A stretch of DNA of 36,156 bases, taken from contig CAIRQX010000069.1 in assembly GCA_903880855.1 (NCBI GenBank), forward strand, positions 1-36,156, in the 5' to 3' direction. The position numbers were made by a program, and so were the translations under genes. The stretch comes from an uncultured Burkholderiales bacterium (GTDB taxonomy: Bacteria; Pseudomonadota; Gammaproteobacteria; Burkholderiales; Burkholderiaceae_C). Positions 1-8,393 of this stretch are shown in pieces. The notes beneath the pieces are model-generated. The model did no database searches. It saw only the letters and a list, made by a program, of their open reading frames with translations, and had not been told where the DNA came from. Within the stretch, counting starts at the first letter, position 1, and the number at the start of each line of letters is the position of its first letter.

Positions 1-396
1 ACAGCAGCGGTGACCGCGCCCTCAGGCTGGCAAACCGCTGTTGCGCCTGAGTTGGGCGCAGGACATTGGACGCGTTTGCAAGTGGCCGCCAATTTATCGG
101 CCATGGCTTTGGCACGTATGCAAGAGCATCCGCTCGAGCCCTCTTCTGCCAGAGCCCTCTTGGCCACTAGCCATGACCTACAAGACGCGTGGGAAGCGCT
201 CACGCATCCCGATGTGTATTACGTCTCTGTGCCTGTCGAGCTCACCCAGCGTTGGACCGAGCTCAGTATTTCTATCCAACCTGACCTTGAGCGCTTCAAC
301 CAAGCGGTCTTGCGTTACAACGAAGCCATCGCCATGTTTCCTGCCTTGTTGATGGCGCGCTTATTTGCCTTTAAACCAGGACGCACCTTGGTATGA
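1..396 (+). CDS. LemA family protein, 3' part only (5' end outside the window)
   Basis: The reading frame is open from the first base of the window, so the first ATG-like codon near base 10 need not be the true start. The visible C-terminal ~130 residues are helical and end in RFNQAVLRYNEAIAMFP followed by ARLFAFKPG. This matches the conserved C-terminal signature of LemA proteins (YN..V..YN.AI..FP....A..F.F). LemA proteins are membrane-anchored helical bundles facing the periplasm, with no firmly established biochemical role. The stop codon overlaps the rsmB start (ATGA), so the two are translationally coupled. The family call is good; the N-terminal anchor cannot be seen. Confidence 0.72.
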   Translation, partial: TAAVTAPSGWQTAVAPELGAGHWTRLQVAANLSAMALARMQEHPLEPSSARALLATSHDLQDAWEALTHPDVYYVSVPVELTQRWTELSISIQPDLERFNQAVLRYNEAIAMFPALLMARLFAFKPGRTLV

Positions 397-1751
397 CGCA
401 AGCCCAGCCGGTGGCGCTGTGGCAACAGTTGCAAGCGGTAGCGCTCGCGCTGGTTCTAATTAGTAAAGGAACATCCGGTACGGCAGCCCTCGATGCGGTT
501 GCGCCCGCTTTACGACCTGGTGTGCAAGCTTTGTTGTTTCATGTGTTGCGTCAATTGGGGCGGGCCCAAGCTTTGCGCGACCAGTTGGTGAGCCGCACGC
601 CTGCGCCTTTGGCAGATGCTTTGTTGTGTTCTGCTTTGGCCTTGGCTTGGGATGAGGCCTCGGCACCTTATGACCCGCATACTTTGGTGAACCAAACTGT
701 GGAGGCGGCTAAGAAAAATCGCAATACACAGGGGCAGGCGAATTTTTTGAATGCTTGTTTGCGGAGGTTTTTGCGGGAGAGGGATGCGCTTGTTTTAGTG
801 TGCGACGGTGTTGTCGCCAAGTGGAACCACCCACTATGGTGGATCGAGTTATTGCAACGTGATTACCCAGATCAGTGGCAGAACATTTTGGAAGCCAATA
901 ACCAAGCTGCGCCTATGGCGGTGCGTGTGAATGTGCAGCGTACTTCGCGAGAGGCATTACTGGCGCAATGGGAACTAGTTGGTTTGACGGCTGTACCCGT
1001 TGGAGACCATGGCTTGGTATTGGACAAGGCCCGAGCAGTGCACGACATTCCAGGTTTTGCAGACGGGCTTTGGTCGGTGCAAGATACTGCGGCGCAATGT
1101 GCGGCGCCGCTGTTACTTTCAGGACTGTTAGTTACAGACGCCATCGCTGAAGGCAAGAAGGGTCATACGGCCTTGCGAGTGCTAGACGCCTGCGCAGCTC
1201 CAGGCGGCAAAACCGCGCACTTGCTCGAGCTGTTAGAACCCGGCTCCCAATTAATCGCATTAGACATAGGCGCCAAACGCTGCGAACGCATAGACCAAAA
1301 CTTGCAACGCTTGGGGCTCAAAGCAGAAATCGTCGTAGCCGACGCCGCGCAACCCAAAACCTGGTGGGATGGCCAACAGTTTGACGCAATCCTTTTAGAC
1401 GCCCCGTGCTCCGCTTCAGGCATCGTGCGCCGTCACCCTGATGTGCGCTGGTTGCGCCGAGCCAGTGACATCTCACAACTCGCCGCTATTCAGAAAAACC
1501 TGCTCAAAACCCTTTGGCCATTGCTTAGACCCGGCGGCCGTATGCTCTTCGTTACCTGCTCGGTGTTCCGGCAAGAAGGCGAGTTGCAGGTCAAAACGTT
1601 TGTTGAACACAACACTGACTGCACTTTGCACCCCTGTCTGGGGCATTTAAAGCCCCAAAATAGCCTGACCCCCGCCGCACTCGTCGACAATCTAGCGGGT
1701 GATCACGATGGTTTCTATTACGCACTCTTGGAAAAACGCCTGCCGGCTTGA
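393..1751 (+). CDS. rsmB: 16S rRNA (cytosine-967-C5)-methyltransferase RsmB
   Basis: The protein has 452 residues, the usual RsmB/Sun length. An N-terminal NusB-like helical RNA-binding domain (about residues 15-150) is followed by a Rossmann methyltransferase domain. The SAM-binding motif DACAAPGGKTAHLLEL starts near residue 266. The two family cysteines are present: DAPCSASG (C339) and VTCSVF (C389, the usual catalytic nucleophile). The enzyme methylates C967 of 16S rRNA with S-adenosylmethionine. The ATG overlaps the stop of the upstream LemA-type gene by four bases, and the 3' end overlaps the DUF4390 gene by 44 bases. It is therefore the head of a tightly packed group running through ntrX. 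Nothing suggests decay. Confidence 0.96.
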   Translation: MTQAQPVALWQQLQAVALALVLISKGTSGTAALDAVAPALRPGVQALLFHVLRQLGRAQALRDQLVSRTPAPLADALLCSALALAWDEASAPYDPHTLVNQTVEAAKKNRNTQGQANFLNACLRRFLRERDALVLVCDGVVAKWNHPLWWIELLQRDYPDQWQNILEANNQAAPMAVRVNVQRTSREALLAQWELVGLTAVPVGDHGLVLDKARAVHDIPGFADGLWSVQDTAAQCAAPLLLSGLLVTDAIAEGKKGHTALRVLDACAAPGGKTAHLLELLEPGSQLIALDIGAKRCERIDQNLQRLGLKAEIVVADAAQPKTWWDGQQFDAILLDAPCSASGIVRRHPDVRWLRRASDISQLAAIQKNLLKTLWPLLRPGGRMLFVTCSVFRQEGELQVKTFVEHNTDCTLHPCLGHLKPQNSLTPAALVDNLAGDHDGFYYALLEKRLPA

Positions 1752-2382
1752 TTCCCCCCTAGCCGCGGCGCGTAAAGGCCTGCGGTTGTGGGTGGTTGTT
1801 TGCCTTGCCCTGATAGCCGCCTTGTTCCTAACTCCGCAAGCTGCCAGCGCCGCAGCCCCCACCTTTGAGTTACAAAACCTCAAAGTCGAGCAAAGCGAGG
1901 GCGCAGTCTATGCGTCCTTGCAATGGAACTTCCAATTGCCTGCGCCTTTGGAGGATGCCTTGTTCAAAGGCGTTGCACTGTACTTTGTCGCCGAAATAGA
2001 AGTCACACGCGAGCGCTGGTATTTCTACGACAAAAAATTGTTGTCTGCGCAACGCTATATGCGTTTATCGTTTTTGCCGCTGACACGCCGTTGGCGCGTC
2101 AATGTGGCGAGCCAGCCCTTCAGCAGTGCTGGTCTAGGAATGAGTTTGGGACAGTCTTACGACAACTTGGATGATGCCTTGCAATCCATCCGTCGCATTG
2201 CGCAGTGGAATATTGGCAATGCGTCTGATTTAGAGCCAGAAACCAAACAAAACATTTCGATCAGCTACAAGCTTGATCTCACCCAACTGCCACGTCCCAT
2301 GCAAATGGGTGCTGCTGGACAAAGCGACTGGAACATCGCGTGGAACAAAACCCAGCGCTTCGTTTTGGAGACTAACAAATGA
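1708..2382 (+). CDS. DUF4390 domain exported protein
   Basis: The start is taken at ATG 1708; an in-frame GTG lies at 1699. Both lie inside the end of rsmB. The product of about 224 residues has a basic N-terminus and then a hydrophobic stretch (LWVVVCLALIAALFL) ending in PQAASA, a typical Sec signal peptide. The rest is soluble and predicted to be periplasmic. DUF4390 proteins are encoded next to ntrYX in many betaproteobacteria and have no assigned function. The stop overlaps the ntrY start (ATGA). This constant position suggests a role linked to the NtrY sensor, such as a periplasmic partner, but that is inference. Confidence 0.85.
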   Translation: MVSITHSWKNACRLDSPLAAARKGLRLWVVVCLALIAALFLTPQAASAAAPTFELQNLKVEQSEGAVYASLQWNFQLPAPLEDALFKGVALYFVAEIEVTRERWYFYDKKLLSAQRYMRLSFLPLTRRWRVNVASQPFSSAGLGMSLGQSYDNLDDALQSIRRIAQWNIGNASDLEPETKQNISISYKLDLTQLPRPMQMGAAGQSDWNIAWNKTQRFVLETNK

Positions 2383-4688
2383 TCCCAGAGGCACCTGCTA
2401 AGGCGGGAGCTGAGGGGGCAAAAGTGACTACAAAACCGGTTGCTAAATTCCATATGCGTTGGCTAGTACTAGTTAGTGCAGCTGTGGTGTTAGCACTAGG
2501 CCTGGTGCTGCTTTTCTTACTCACCCAAGCCACCGACAACCGCCAACTCTACGAACGCAATTACCAAGTGTTGTTTGGTCTCAATATGGTGTTGGCCACC
2601 TTGTTGATGGGCTTGATTCTTTGGTTGATGCTGCGCTTAGGTATTCGACTCAAACAAAAGAAATTCGGTAGCCGTTTGCTTCTCAAAATTGCGGCTACCT
2701 TTGCCTTGGTGGGTTTTATTCCAGGCATTTTGATTTACGGTGTGTCTTACCAATTCGTCTCCCGCTCTATCGAGAGTTGGTTTGATGTCAAAGTAGAAGG
2801 TGCGCTCGACGCAGGCTTGAACCTCGGCCGCACCACTTTAGACGCGCTCGCCTCAGATCTTGGGCAAAAAACCAAAGCGGCTATCACGCAAATTGACAAC
2901 GTTGCTGATGCGTCTCTCGGGCTTGCCATAGAACGCCTGCGCGAACAACTCGGTGCAGAAGAAGTCATTGTGTGGAACAGCGCAGGCCAAGCCATTGCCA
3001 CTGCGGGGGAATCACGCTACAGCCTCTCTCCCGATAGACCGCCACCCGTGTTGTTGCGTCAACTCAAATCGCAAGGCGTGGTCACTGCGATTGAAGGATT
3101 AGACGAAGCAGAAGCGCAAGGCAATGCCAAGGCAAAAATAGTGGCGCTGGCGCAAGTCTCGAGTGTGGGCATTGGTTTGCGCATGGAGTCGCGTGTCTTG
3201 CAAGTCAATAAGTCAATCTCGCCGACTCTGGTGGCGAACGCCTTAGCGGTAGAGCGCGCTTACCGTGAATACCAAGAACGCGCCTTGGGTCGCGAAGGTT
3301 TGCGCAGCATGTACATCGGTACGCTCACCTTGAGTTTGTTTTTAGCGGTGTTTGGTGCTGTGCTCTTAGCGGTGTTGTTGGGTAACCAATTGGCACGTCC
3401 ACTTTTGATGCTCGCTGCTGGCGTGCGCGACGTGGCCGCTGGCGACTTGAGTCCCAAACCTGCATTGCAAGGCCGCGACGAGTTAGAAGGCTTGACGCGC
3501 TCTTTCGCCGATATGACGCAACAACTCTCCGACACACGCAAAGCGCTCGACAGCAGCATGATGCAAGTGCACACTTCGCGGGCGAATTTGCAAACTATTC
3601 TGGACAACCTAACCGCAGGCGTGATCGTGATGAACGCAGACGGCGTCATTCAATCCACCAACCCTGCTGCCACCCGCATCTTGCGCGTGCCCTTAGCTGC
3701 TTGGGAGGGACGGGTGCTGGGTGACATTGAAGGCTTGGAAGAATTTGCCGAACGCGTGCAAGACGAATTCAAAAGCTTCACTACCGAGCAAGCGCAACAT
3801 GGCTTGGACCACTGGCAGCAATCATTCGAGTTGCATTCGACCGCGATGAGCCCCGCGGTGCAGACGACCGACGACAACCGTCAACACGTGACCTTGCTAG
3901 CGCGCGGCGCGGTTTTGCCCAACCAGTCGCATTTACTGGTGTTTGACGACATCTCTGAAATCGTCTCGGCACAACGCGCGCAAGCTTGGGGCGAAGTTGC
4001 GCGGCGTTTGGCGCATGAAATCAAAAACCCGCTCACGCCCATCCAACTCTCCGCTGAGCGATTGGCGATGAAGTTAGAAGGCAAAGTGGCAGAGCCAGAG
4101 CAATTGATACTGAACAAGTCCGTCAAAACCATCGTCGAGCAAGTCGACGCGATGAAGCGCTTGGTCAATGAGTTTCGTGACTATGCCCGTTTGCCAGTCG
4201 CTGTGCTGGTTCCTTTGCAACTCAATGCCGTGGTACAAGACCTGTTGCAGCTCTACGGCAACGAAAACGCTGCAGTCCCCGTGCGTGCCGACTTAGACCC
4301 GCAATGCCCCGCCATCTTGGGCGATGCGCAGCAGCTGCGGCAAGTCATCCACAACCTCTTGCAAAACGCGCAAGACGCAACAGAAGGACGCGAGCAACCC
4401 GAGGTGCGCATCGCTACGCAGTGGTTACCCGCGACTGGGCGTGTGCGCTTGATCGTGCAAGACAATGGCGCAGGTTTCCCCGCGAAGATCTTGAAGCGCG
4501 CGTTCGAGCCCTATGTGACCACCAAGAGCCGTGGCACGGGTTTAGGTCTTGCGGTCGTGAAGAAAATTGCCGAAGAACACAACGCCCGCATCGACCTCAA
4601 AAACCGTGAAACCGACGGCTTGGTGGTTGGGGCCCAAGTGTCGTTATCATTCCAAGTTGTAGATTCGCAACAGACCCAACTTTTATAA
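2379..4688 (+). CDS. ntrY: NtrY-type membrane sensor histidine kinase
   Basis: The protein has 769 residues. Three hydrophobic helices lie in the first ~130 residues, then a periplasmic/sensor segment, then a fourth helix near residues 310-335. HAMP and PAS domains follow. The HisKA box RLAHEIKNPLTP carries the phospho-accepting histidine H546. The ATPase domain shows the N box NLLQNAQDA, the G1 box DNGAGF and the G2 box GTGLGLAVV. This architecture (TM-sensor-TM-HAMP-PAS-HisKA-HATPase) is the NtrY one, classically tied to nitrogen or redox/envelope signalling. The partner regulator follows after 21 bases, and the DUF4390 gene is coupled upstream. The true stimulus cannot be read from sequence. 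Confidence 0.9.
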   Translation: MIPEAPAKAGAEGAKVTTKPVAKFHMRWLVLVSAAVVLALGLVLLFLLTQATDNRQLYERNYQVLFGLNMVLATLLMGLILWLMLRLGIRLKQKKFGSRLLLKIAATFALVGFIPGILIYGVSYQFVSRSIESWFDVKVEGALDAGLNLGRTTLDALASDLGQKTKAAITQIDNVADASLGLAIERLREQLGAEEVIVWNSAGQAIATAGESRYSLSPDRPPPVLLRQLKSQGVVTAIEGLDEAEAQGNAKAKIVALAQVSSVGIGLRMESRVLQVNKSISPTLVANALAVERAYREYQERALGREGLRSMYIGTLTLSLFLAVFGAVLLAVLLGNQLARPLLMLAAGVRDVAAGDLSPKPALQGRDELEGLTRSFADMTQQLSDTRKALDSSMMQVHTSRANLQTILDNLTAGVIVMNADGVIQSTNPAATRILRVPLAAWEGRVLGDIEGLEEFAERVQDEFKSFTTEQAQHGLDHWQQSFELHSTAMSPAVQTTDDNRQHVTLLARGAVLPNQSHLLVFDDISEIVSAQRAQAWGEVARRLAHEIKNPLTPIQLSAERLAMKLEGKVAEPEQLILNKSVKTIVEQVDAMKRLVNEFRDYARLPVAVLVPLQLNAVVQDLLQLYGNENAAVPVRADLDPQCPAILGDAQQLRQVIHNLLQNAQDATEGREQPEVRIATQWLPATGRVRLIVQDNGAGFPAKILKRAFEPYVTTKSRGTGLGLAVVKKIAEEHNARIDLKNRETDGLVVGAQVSLSFQVVDSQQTQLL

Positions 4689-4709
4689 GTACACGAGATA
4701 CGCGCAACC

Positions 4710-5384
4710 ATGGCAAATATATTGGTAGTCGATGACGAGTTAGGTATCCGAGACCTCTTGTTCGAAATCCTGAACGACGAAGGCCACGCCGTAGAAGTCG
4801 CAGAAAACGCCGCCCAAGCGCGCGCCGCAAGACATGCCACCCGCCCCGACTTGGTCTTGTTAGACATTTGGATGCCTGACACCGATGGCGTTACTCTTCT
4901 TAAAGAGTGGGCTGGTGCCGGTTTGTTGAATATGCCTGTCATCATGATGAGCGGCCATGCGACTATTGACACTGCTGTTGAAGCCACACGCATTGGTGCG
5001 CAAGCGTTTTTAGAAAAACCCATCACTTTGCAGAAATTGCTTAAGGCGGTGGAGCAAGGGTTGTCGCGTAAGCCTATGGGTGCGGCTGCCTCTAAGTCTG
5101 GCTCTGGTGGTTCTGCTCACTCCTTGTCTGGGAATGGCGCTGGCGCTTCTGCGGCGCAACCCCAAGCCGTTATCTTGTCTGCTACCCAGCAGACCTTTGA
5201 GTTGGAATTGCCCTTGCGCGATGCGCGCGATGCGTTTGAGCGTGCTTATTTTGAATACCATTTGGCGCAAGAGAGTGGATCAATGACTCGGGTGTCTGAG
5301 AAGACGGGGCTCGAGCGGACGCACTTGTATCGCAAGTTGAAGCAATTGGGTGTGGATTTATCTAAGCCTAAGCGGATGGCTTGA
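4710..5384 (+). CDS. NtrX-like response regulator without AAA+ domain (REC + Fis-type HTH)
   Basis: The 224-residue protein starts MANILVVDDE (acidic pair D8/D9) and has phospho-acceptor D52 in LLDIWMPDTDG, with the conserved lysine in LEKP. A Ser/Gly/Ala-rich linker (about residues 120-155) follows, then a C-terminal helix-turn-helix (TGLERTHLYRKLKQLG) of the NtrX/Fis type. A canonical NtrX is roughly 450 residues and has a sigma-54-activating AAA+ domain between these parts; none is present here. The linker is continuous and in frame, so this is not a sequencing break. It most likely binds DNA as a RegA/ActR-like regulator without direct sigma-54 activation. It is cotranscribed with ntrY. 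Confidence 0.86.
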   Translation: MANILVVDDELGIRDLLFEILNDEGHAVEVAENAAQARAARHATRPDLVLLDIWMPDTDGVTLLKEWAGAGLLNMPVIMMSGHATIDTAVEATRIGAQAFLEKPITLQKLLKAVEQGLSRKPMGAAASKSGSGGSAHSLSGNGAGASAAQPQAVILSATQQTFELELPLRDARDAFERAYFEYHLAQESGSMTRVSEKTGLERTHLYRKLKQLGVDLSKPKRMA

Positions 5385-5430
5385 TAGCTTTATGTGTCTT
5401 ATAAGCGGCCTTGGGCTTGCAAGTGGCTGT

Positions 5431-5436
5431 TACAAT
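5431..5436 (+). promoter_or_regulatory. Candidate -10 element of the tRNA-Phe promoter
   Basis: TACAAT lies 11 bases before the mature tRNA 5' end, and the 63-base gap after the response regulator is otherwise empty. No good -35 hexamer sits at 16-18 bases; TTGGGC is 14 bases upstream. The call rests mainly on the -10 box. Confidence 0.4.
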
Positions 5437-5447
5437 CTCTGCTCCAA

Positions 5448-5523
5448 GGCCCGGTAGCTCAGTTGGTAGAGCAGCGGATTGAAAATCCGCGTGTCAGTGG
5501 TTCGATTCCACTCCAGGCCACCA
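5448..5523 (+). tRNA. tRNA-Phe (anticodon GAA)
   Basis: The gene folds as a full 76-base cloverleaf with encoded CCA. The D-arm stem is GCTC/GAGC, the anticodon stem is GCGGA/TCCGC around loop TTGAAAA (GAA), and the T-arm is AGTGG-TTCGATT-CCACT. The acceptor strands are GGCCCGG and CCAGGCC, giving one C-A mismatch at pair 5:68. The 3' half is duplicated 5.6 kb downstream, so this is the attachment site of an integrated element. The mismatch suggests that the 3' half was supplied by that element. Confidence 0.95.
5478..5523 (+). repeat. attL: 3' half of the intact tRNA-Phe
   Basis: This is the left copy of the 46-base direct repeat. It starts in the anticodon stem and loop and runs to the CCA end. 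It differs from the right copy at offset 35 (C here, T there) and offset 40 (C here, A there). Confidence 0.8.
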
Positions 5524-5548
5524 GTTTATGCGGTTTGTAGCGTGAAAA

Positions 5549-5580
5549 CGTGCTACAGATTTCCGTAGCACGAACGTAGC
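5549..5580. repeat. Inverted and tandem repeat just after attL
   Basis: CGTGCTAC and GTAGCACG form a perfect 8-base inverted repeat around an 8-base spacer. The right arm is then repeated directly (CGTAGCACG, two bases, CGTAGC, running on into the next line). Its position 25 bases inside the island end fits recombinase arm-type or excisionase sites, but this is inference. Confidence 0.4.
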
Positions 5581-5598
5581 ACGGTTTTGAAACAGCAA

Positions 5599-5632
5599 AC
5601 AAAAGAAAACGTGTGGTTTTCTTTTGTGTTTT
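5599..5632. terminator. Rho-independent terminator downstream of tRNA-Phe
   Basis: A perfect 12-base stem (ACAAAAGAAAAC with GTTTTCTTTTGT) encloses a 5-base loop and is followed by GTTTT. The stem is AT-rich but long. It would end tRNA-Phe transcription now that the original terminator has been displaced to 11.1 kb. It could also work in the reverse direction. Confidence 0.6.
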
Positions 5633-5941
5633 AAAAAGCATTCACTCCCACACTCCCCCCAATTTTTCTGTTTGTATAACAGCTATACAAAGCTGTTAGC
5701 TTCTACAGCTACAGCAGTCCCACACGTGCATAGTCATTAAACGCACGTAAACAAGCTACAAGCGCATTTACAAGCTGAGTGCTACACACACTACCCACAC
5801 ACCCTACGAGTGGGGGTGAACAAGCACACACAAGCAAATTTAACCAACCCATATGCCTAATGCACAACCCACACAGCAAATTTGTGGGGGCAGCCACTTT
5901 TTTTAACACAGTCTGACGTCTTTCGAACTCAATGGAACTGA
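5633..5941. other. Non-coding AT-rich stretch at the left end of the island
   Basis: No convincing gene is present here. There are two short inverted repeats: TTGTATA-5 nt-TATACAA at 5672-5690 and AGCTGT-8 nt-ACAGCT at 5691-5710. C-rich runs and many short CACAC-type stretches follow. The short open frames seen on either strand have no recognisable product. Confidence 0.5.
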
Positions 5942-6055
5942 GTTGGTCGAGAGGCTTGTGACGGCCAGTTGATTAAAAGTATGCTCAAAAAATTAGTGCC
6001 TGGCTACCAGCCTAATGGAGATGCAGTAGATTGGAATGGGGGGCTTAAGCAATGA
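5942..6055 (+). pseudogene. C-terminal remnant, possibly of a CapD/WbpM-type nucleotide-sugar epimerase/dehydratase
   Basis: An open frame of about 37 codons follows a stop at 5939 and ends with a TGA that overlaps the next ATG. It contains IKSMLKKLVPGYQP and ends in WNGGLKQ. From memory this resembles the last ~35 residues of polysaccharide-biosynthesis NDP-sugar epimerases of the CapD/FlaA1 group, where a basic helix is followed by LVP.Y.P. The catalytic part is missing, so this would be the cut-off tail of a lost gene. The identification is weak. Confidence 0.3.
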
Positions 6056-6234
6056 GCACCCTATTTGAGGTCTATTATTGCGCCACGAGCTTAACGCATT
6101 TCCACAATAGCGATGGGGTGTCATTTCTGTCTGAGCTCAAGGAATTTTCAAGCACTCATTCTCGGATCATGTGTATCAAAGAGGGCTTGTATTTCAATAA
6201 TATCGAGCCAAGGCTCAGAGATCTGTTGTACTAA
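6052..6234 (+). CDS. Small hypothetical protein (60 aa)
   Basis: The frame starts with an ATG overlapping the preceding stop (ATGA) and ends overlapping the convergent membrane-protein gene by four bases. I recognise no domain, signal peptide or membrane helix. It may be a remnant or a spurious frame; the coupling to the preceding remnant is the only support. Confidence 0.25.
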   Translation: MSTLFEVYYCATSLTHFHNSDGVSFLSELKEFSSTHSRIMCIKEGLYFNNIEPRLRDLLY

Positions 6235-7556
6235 CTCAATTTAAAAACAAAAATATCACCAATTAAAACAGCTAGTGAAATACCCAAAAAAGAAGAAAGA
6301 AATACCAAGTTTGTAACTTCAGTAGTCATTCCCGCAACAAACATATGACTCATAAAAAAAAGTAAAAAAAGCGTTAAGTGTTTAATAGTGTCATGGGTGC
6401 TTTTAGAATGAATATTTATAGCAAATACAACAGGTATAAAAAGTAAGGCAATGCTCGAAATTAAGCCCCAGATGCCAGACCTAACGGCGCTTGTAAAAAC
6501 TTCATTGTGAAATCCATTTTTTACATAATCCCTTGTGAATGAAGTAGCATATTGAGAAATTCCCGGTGAATCCATTAATTTCATCCATCCTAAGTCCCCC
6601 CAGCCTTTGAGAGGGTTTTCTAAAAAATAAAAAACTGCCATACGATAAAAGGAGATGCGCATGCCAACAGAATTATCTGGATTCAAACTATTCCAGTGGT
6701 AGTTGCTTATTTCTGAAAGTGCCAAATATATTTTTTCTACAAAAACTGGCTGAAACGGAATGAAAAACAATATTCCTCCAAGTAATAAAAGTGCTCCCAA
6801 AAACGCCTTCTTTTTACCGTATTTCTGCAATGCAAAGCCGCGAATCCAAATAAATAGGAAAAGAGGCAGTACAAGCCAGCCAGTTCTACTACCACTCATC
6901 ACTGAAAGATAGAGTCCTGAAAAAATGGCAATAATCAAAAATATACGGTGAGTAATGCTTAATTTATGCCAAAAGAAGTTCAATGAATAAATAGACAACA
7001 AAGAAAACAGTAATGTCAAACTTCCAAAGCTAAGAGCATCTACAAAATAAGTTGTGATTCGATTAAGGCCCCATGCCTCGCCCGGTAGACGCATTGTTGT
7101 CCAGCTAGGTTTATAAAGAAGAGTCCAAATCAAAGCAGCATGAAAGGAGAACTTCATCCATAAAAAAGTAATGGGCTCTTTACCTTCCTTGTGAAGCCAT
7201 CCAAGTGAAATAGCCCAAAACACAGGAGCACACAAAGCAACTCTCAAAGGCGCATCAAAATTAGGCGGATAAAACTCCCCCCTTAACAGTTGCCCCATAC
7301 CCACCGCAATCACAGGACCAAGCAAGGTCAACGCAATGATCCATCTCCAACGATTTACTTCGTAAGCCTTTTGAATTGTGGACTCTTTGTTACGAAATAA
7401 AAAAAACAAAGACCCCGCAAATACAATAAGCACTACCAAATTAGTCCAGTGCTTCACCGTTAGTAAAAAAACGGGCGAAACAATCACCAAAGAGCGAAAA
7501 CTAATCAGCTCTTTCCAAAACTCCCATCGACGCCAGTTAGAGCCAAACGAATGCAT
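6231..7556 (-). CDS. O-antigen ligase / Wzy-type polymerase family membrane protein
   Basis: The 441-residue, strongly hydrophobic protein has about ten to twelve membrane segments. A large periplasmic loop ends in GFHNEVFTSAVRSGIWGL, the HN....A...G signature of the Wzy_C/O-antigen ligase domain. Such proteins either polymerise repeat units on undecaprenyl diphosphate or transfer glycan to lipid A or protein; which one cannot be decided from sequence. The gene is AT-rich compared with the flanking chromosome. Its 5' end overlaps the upstream GT2 by 20 bases on the same strand, so the two form an operon read leftwards. No Wzx flippase is present in the window. Confidence 0.82.
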   Translation of the reverse strand: MHSFGSNWRRWEFWKELISFRSLVIVSPVFLLTVKHWTNLVVLIVFAGSLFFLFRNKESTIQKAYEVNRWRWIIALTLLGPVIAVGMGQLLRGEFYPPNFDAPLRVALCAPVFWAISLGWLHKEGKEPITFLWMKFSFHAALIWTLLYKPSWTTMRLPGEAWGLNRITTYFVDALSFGSLTLLFSLLSIYSLNFFWHKLSITHRIFLIIAIFSGLYLSVMSGSRTGWLVLPLFLFIWIRGFALQKYGKKKAFLGALLLLGGILFFIPFQPVFVEKIYLALSEISNYHWNSLNPDNSVGMRISFYRMAVFYFLENPLKGWGDLGWMKLMDSPGISQYATSFTRDYVKNGFHNEVFTSAVRSGIWGLISSIALLFIPVVFAINIHSKSTHDTIKHLTLFLLFFMSHMFVAGMTTEVTNLVFLSSFLGISLAVLIGDIFVFKLS

Positions 7557-8355
7557 TTTTGTCTCTAGTTCCGTGCAATGTCATGCCAAAGTCGCGCAGT
7601 TCGTGCGCGCGCCATGCAAGGTGCGAACGTTTCAAGTTACGACGATACAACTTGCGCTCGAGCCAGCTTTGGCCATAGAGCTTTCTGTCATTGACCTTGA
7701 CGAGCACATCTTGGTTCTGAATACCTAAAACTATTTTCATATGCTCTTGGGTCACACTGCCGAAGTGGTGGATCCATACGCTGCCGGTGGTAGCGTGTGC
7801 AATGCCGTGTTTGCGCACTTCGTTGTAAAACAATCCATCTTCAAATCCCAGCAAAGTCGGGTTGGCGCGAAAGAAGCCAATTTGGTTAAAGAGCGACCAG
7901 TGGATGCACATGCAAATGGCATTACTGGATCCCCGACGCACGGCATTGGCGGTGATATGTTGCGCTTGTTCTGCAAACTGAGGAAAGTCGTAGTCCGCCG
8001 TTCCGTCAATACGCGCAGGGGAGACGAGTTGCAGTTGGTTCGTAGTAGCGAATTCAATCAAACGCTGCACAAAACCCGGCGCGACCACGATGTCGTTGTT
8101 CATCACAATCGTCCACTCGCTTTGTTGCGCCAAGATACCTTGATTCCAAGCGGCGCCGCATGAAATGTTTTGGCGGTTCAAAATGGCGGCACCTAAGCCA
8201 CGTTTTTGCAAGTACGCTTGGGTACCGTCGGTAGAGGCGTTGTCTACAGCGACGATGCGGCTAGCATCTACTCCGGATGCCAGCAAACTGTCCACGCACT
8301 GCTTGGTGTAGTCAAGGCAGTTGAGGGTGGCGAAGGTTACGGTGTAGTTAGACAT
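7537..8355 (-). CDS. Glycosyltransferase family 2
   Basis: The 272-residue GT-A enzyme starts MSNYTVTFATLNCLDYT. It shows the family nucleotide-binding region VAVDNASTDGT, and the metal-binding DxD position is filled by MNNDIVV (about residues 84-90). This ND variant is common in rhamnosyltransferase-like GT2 proteins. Acidic residues in GFEDGLF lie near the expected catalytic base. It is likely a cytoplasmic enzyme adding a sugar to a lipid-linked glycan. The stop overlaps the polymerase-like gene start by 20 bases. Base composition is closer to the chromosome than its neighbours, a sign of mosaic assembly of the island. Confidence 0.85.
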   Translation of the reverse strand: MSNYTVTFATLNCLDYTKQCVDSLLASGVDASRIVAVDNASTDGTQAYLQKRGLGAAILNRQNISCGAAWNQGILAQQSEWTIVMNNDIVVAPGFVQRLIEFATTNQLQLVSPARIDGTADYDFPQFAEQAQHITANAVRRGSSNAICMCIHWSLFNQIGFFRANPTLLGFEDGLFYNEVRKHGIAHATTGSVWIHHFGSVTQEHMKIVLGIQNQDVLVKVNDRKLYGQSWLERKLYRRNLKRSHLAWRAHELRDFGMTLHGTRDKNAFVWL

Positions 8356-8393
8356 TATGATATTTTAATGTTCGGCTTTATTTTAATGAGTGA

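Noticed and set aside
4511..5026. 171-aa antisense frame over the ntrY-ntrX junction
   Set aside because: Shadow frame in GC-rich coding DNA; both sense genes are well supported.
5459..5641. Leftward 60-aa frame overlapping tRNA-Phe
   Set aside because: It is the antisense of the tRNA (the SGIEPLTRGFSIRC text is a well-known spurious translation) plus the terminator.
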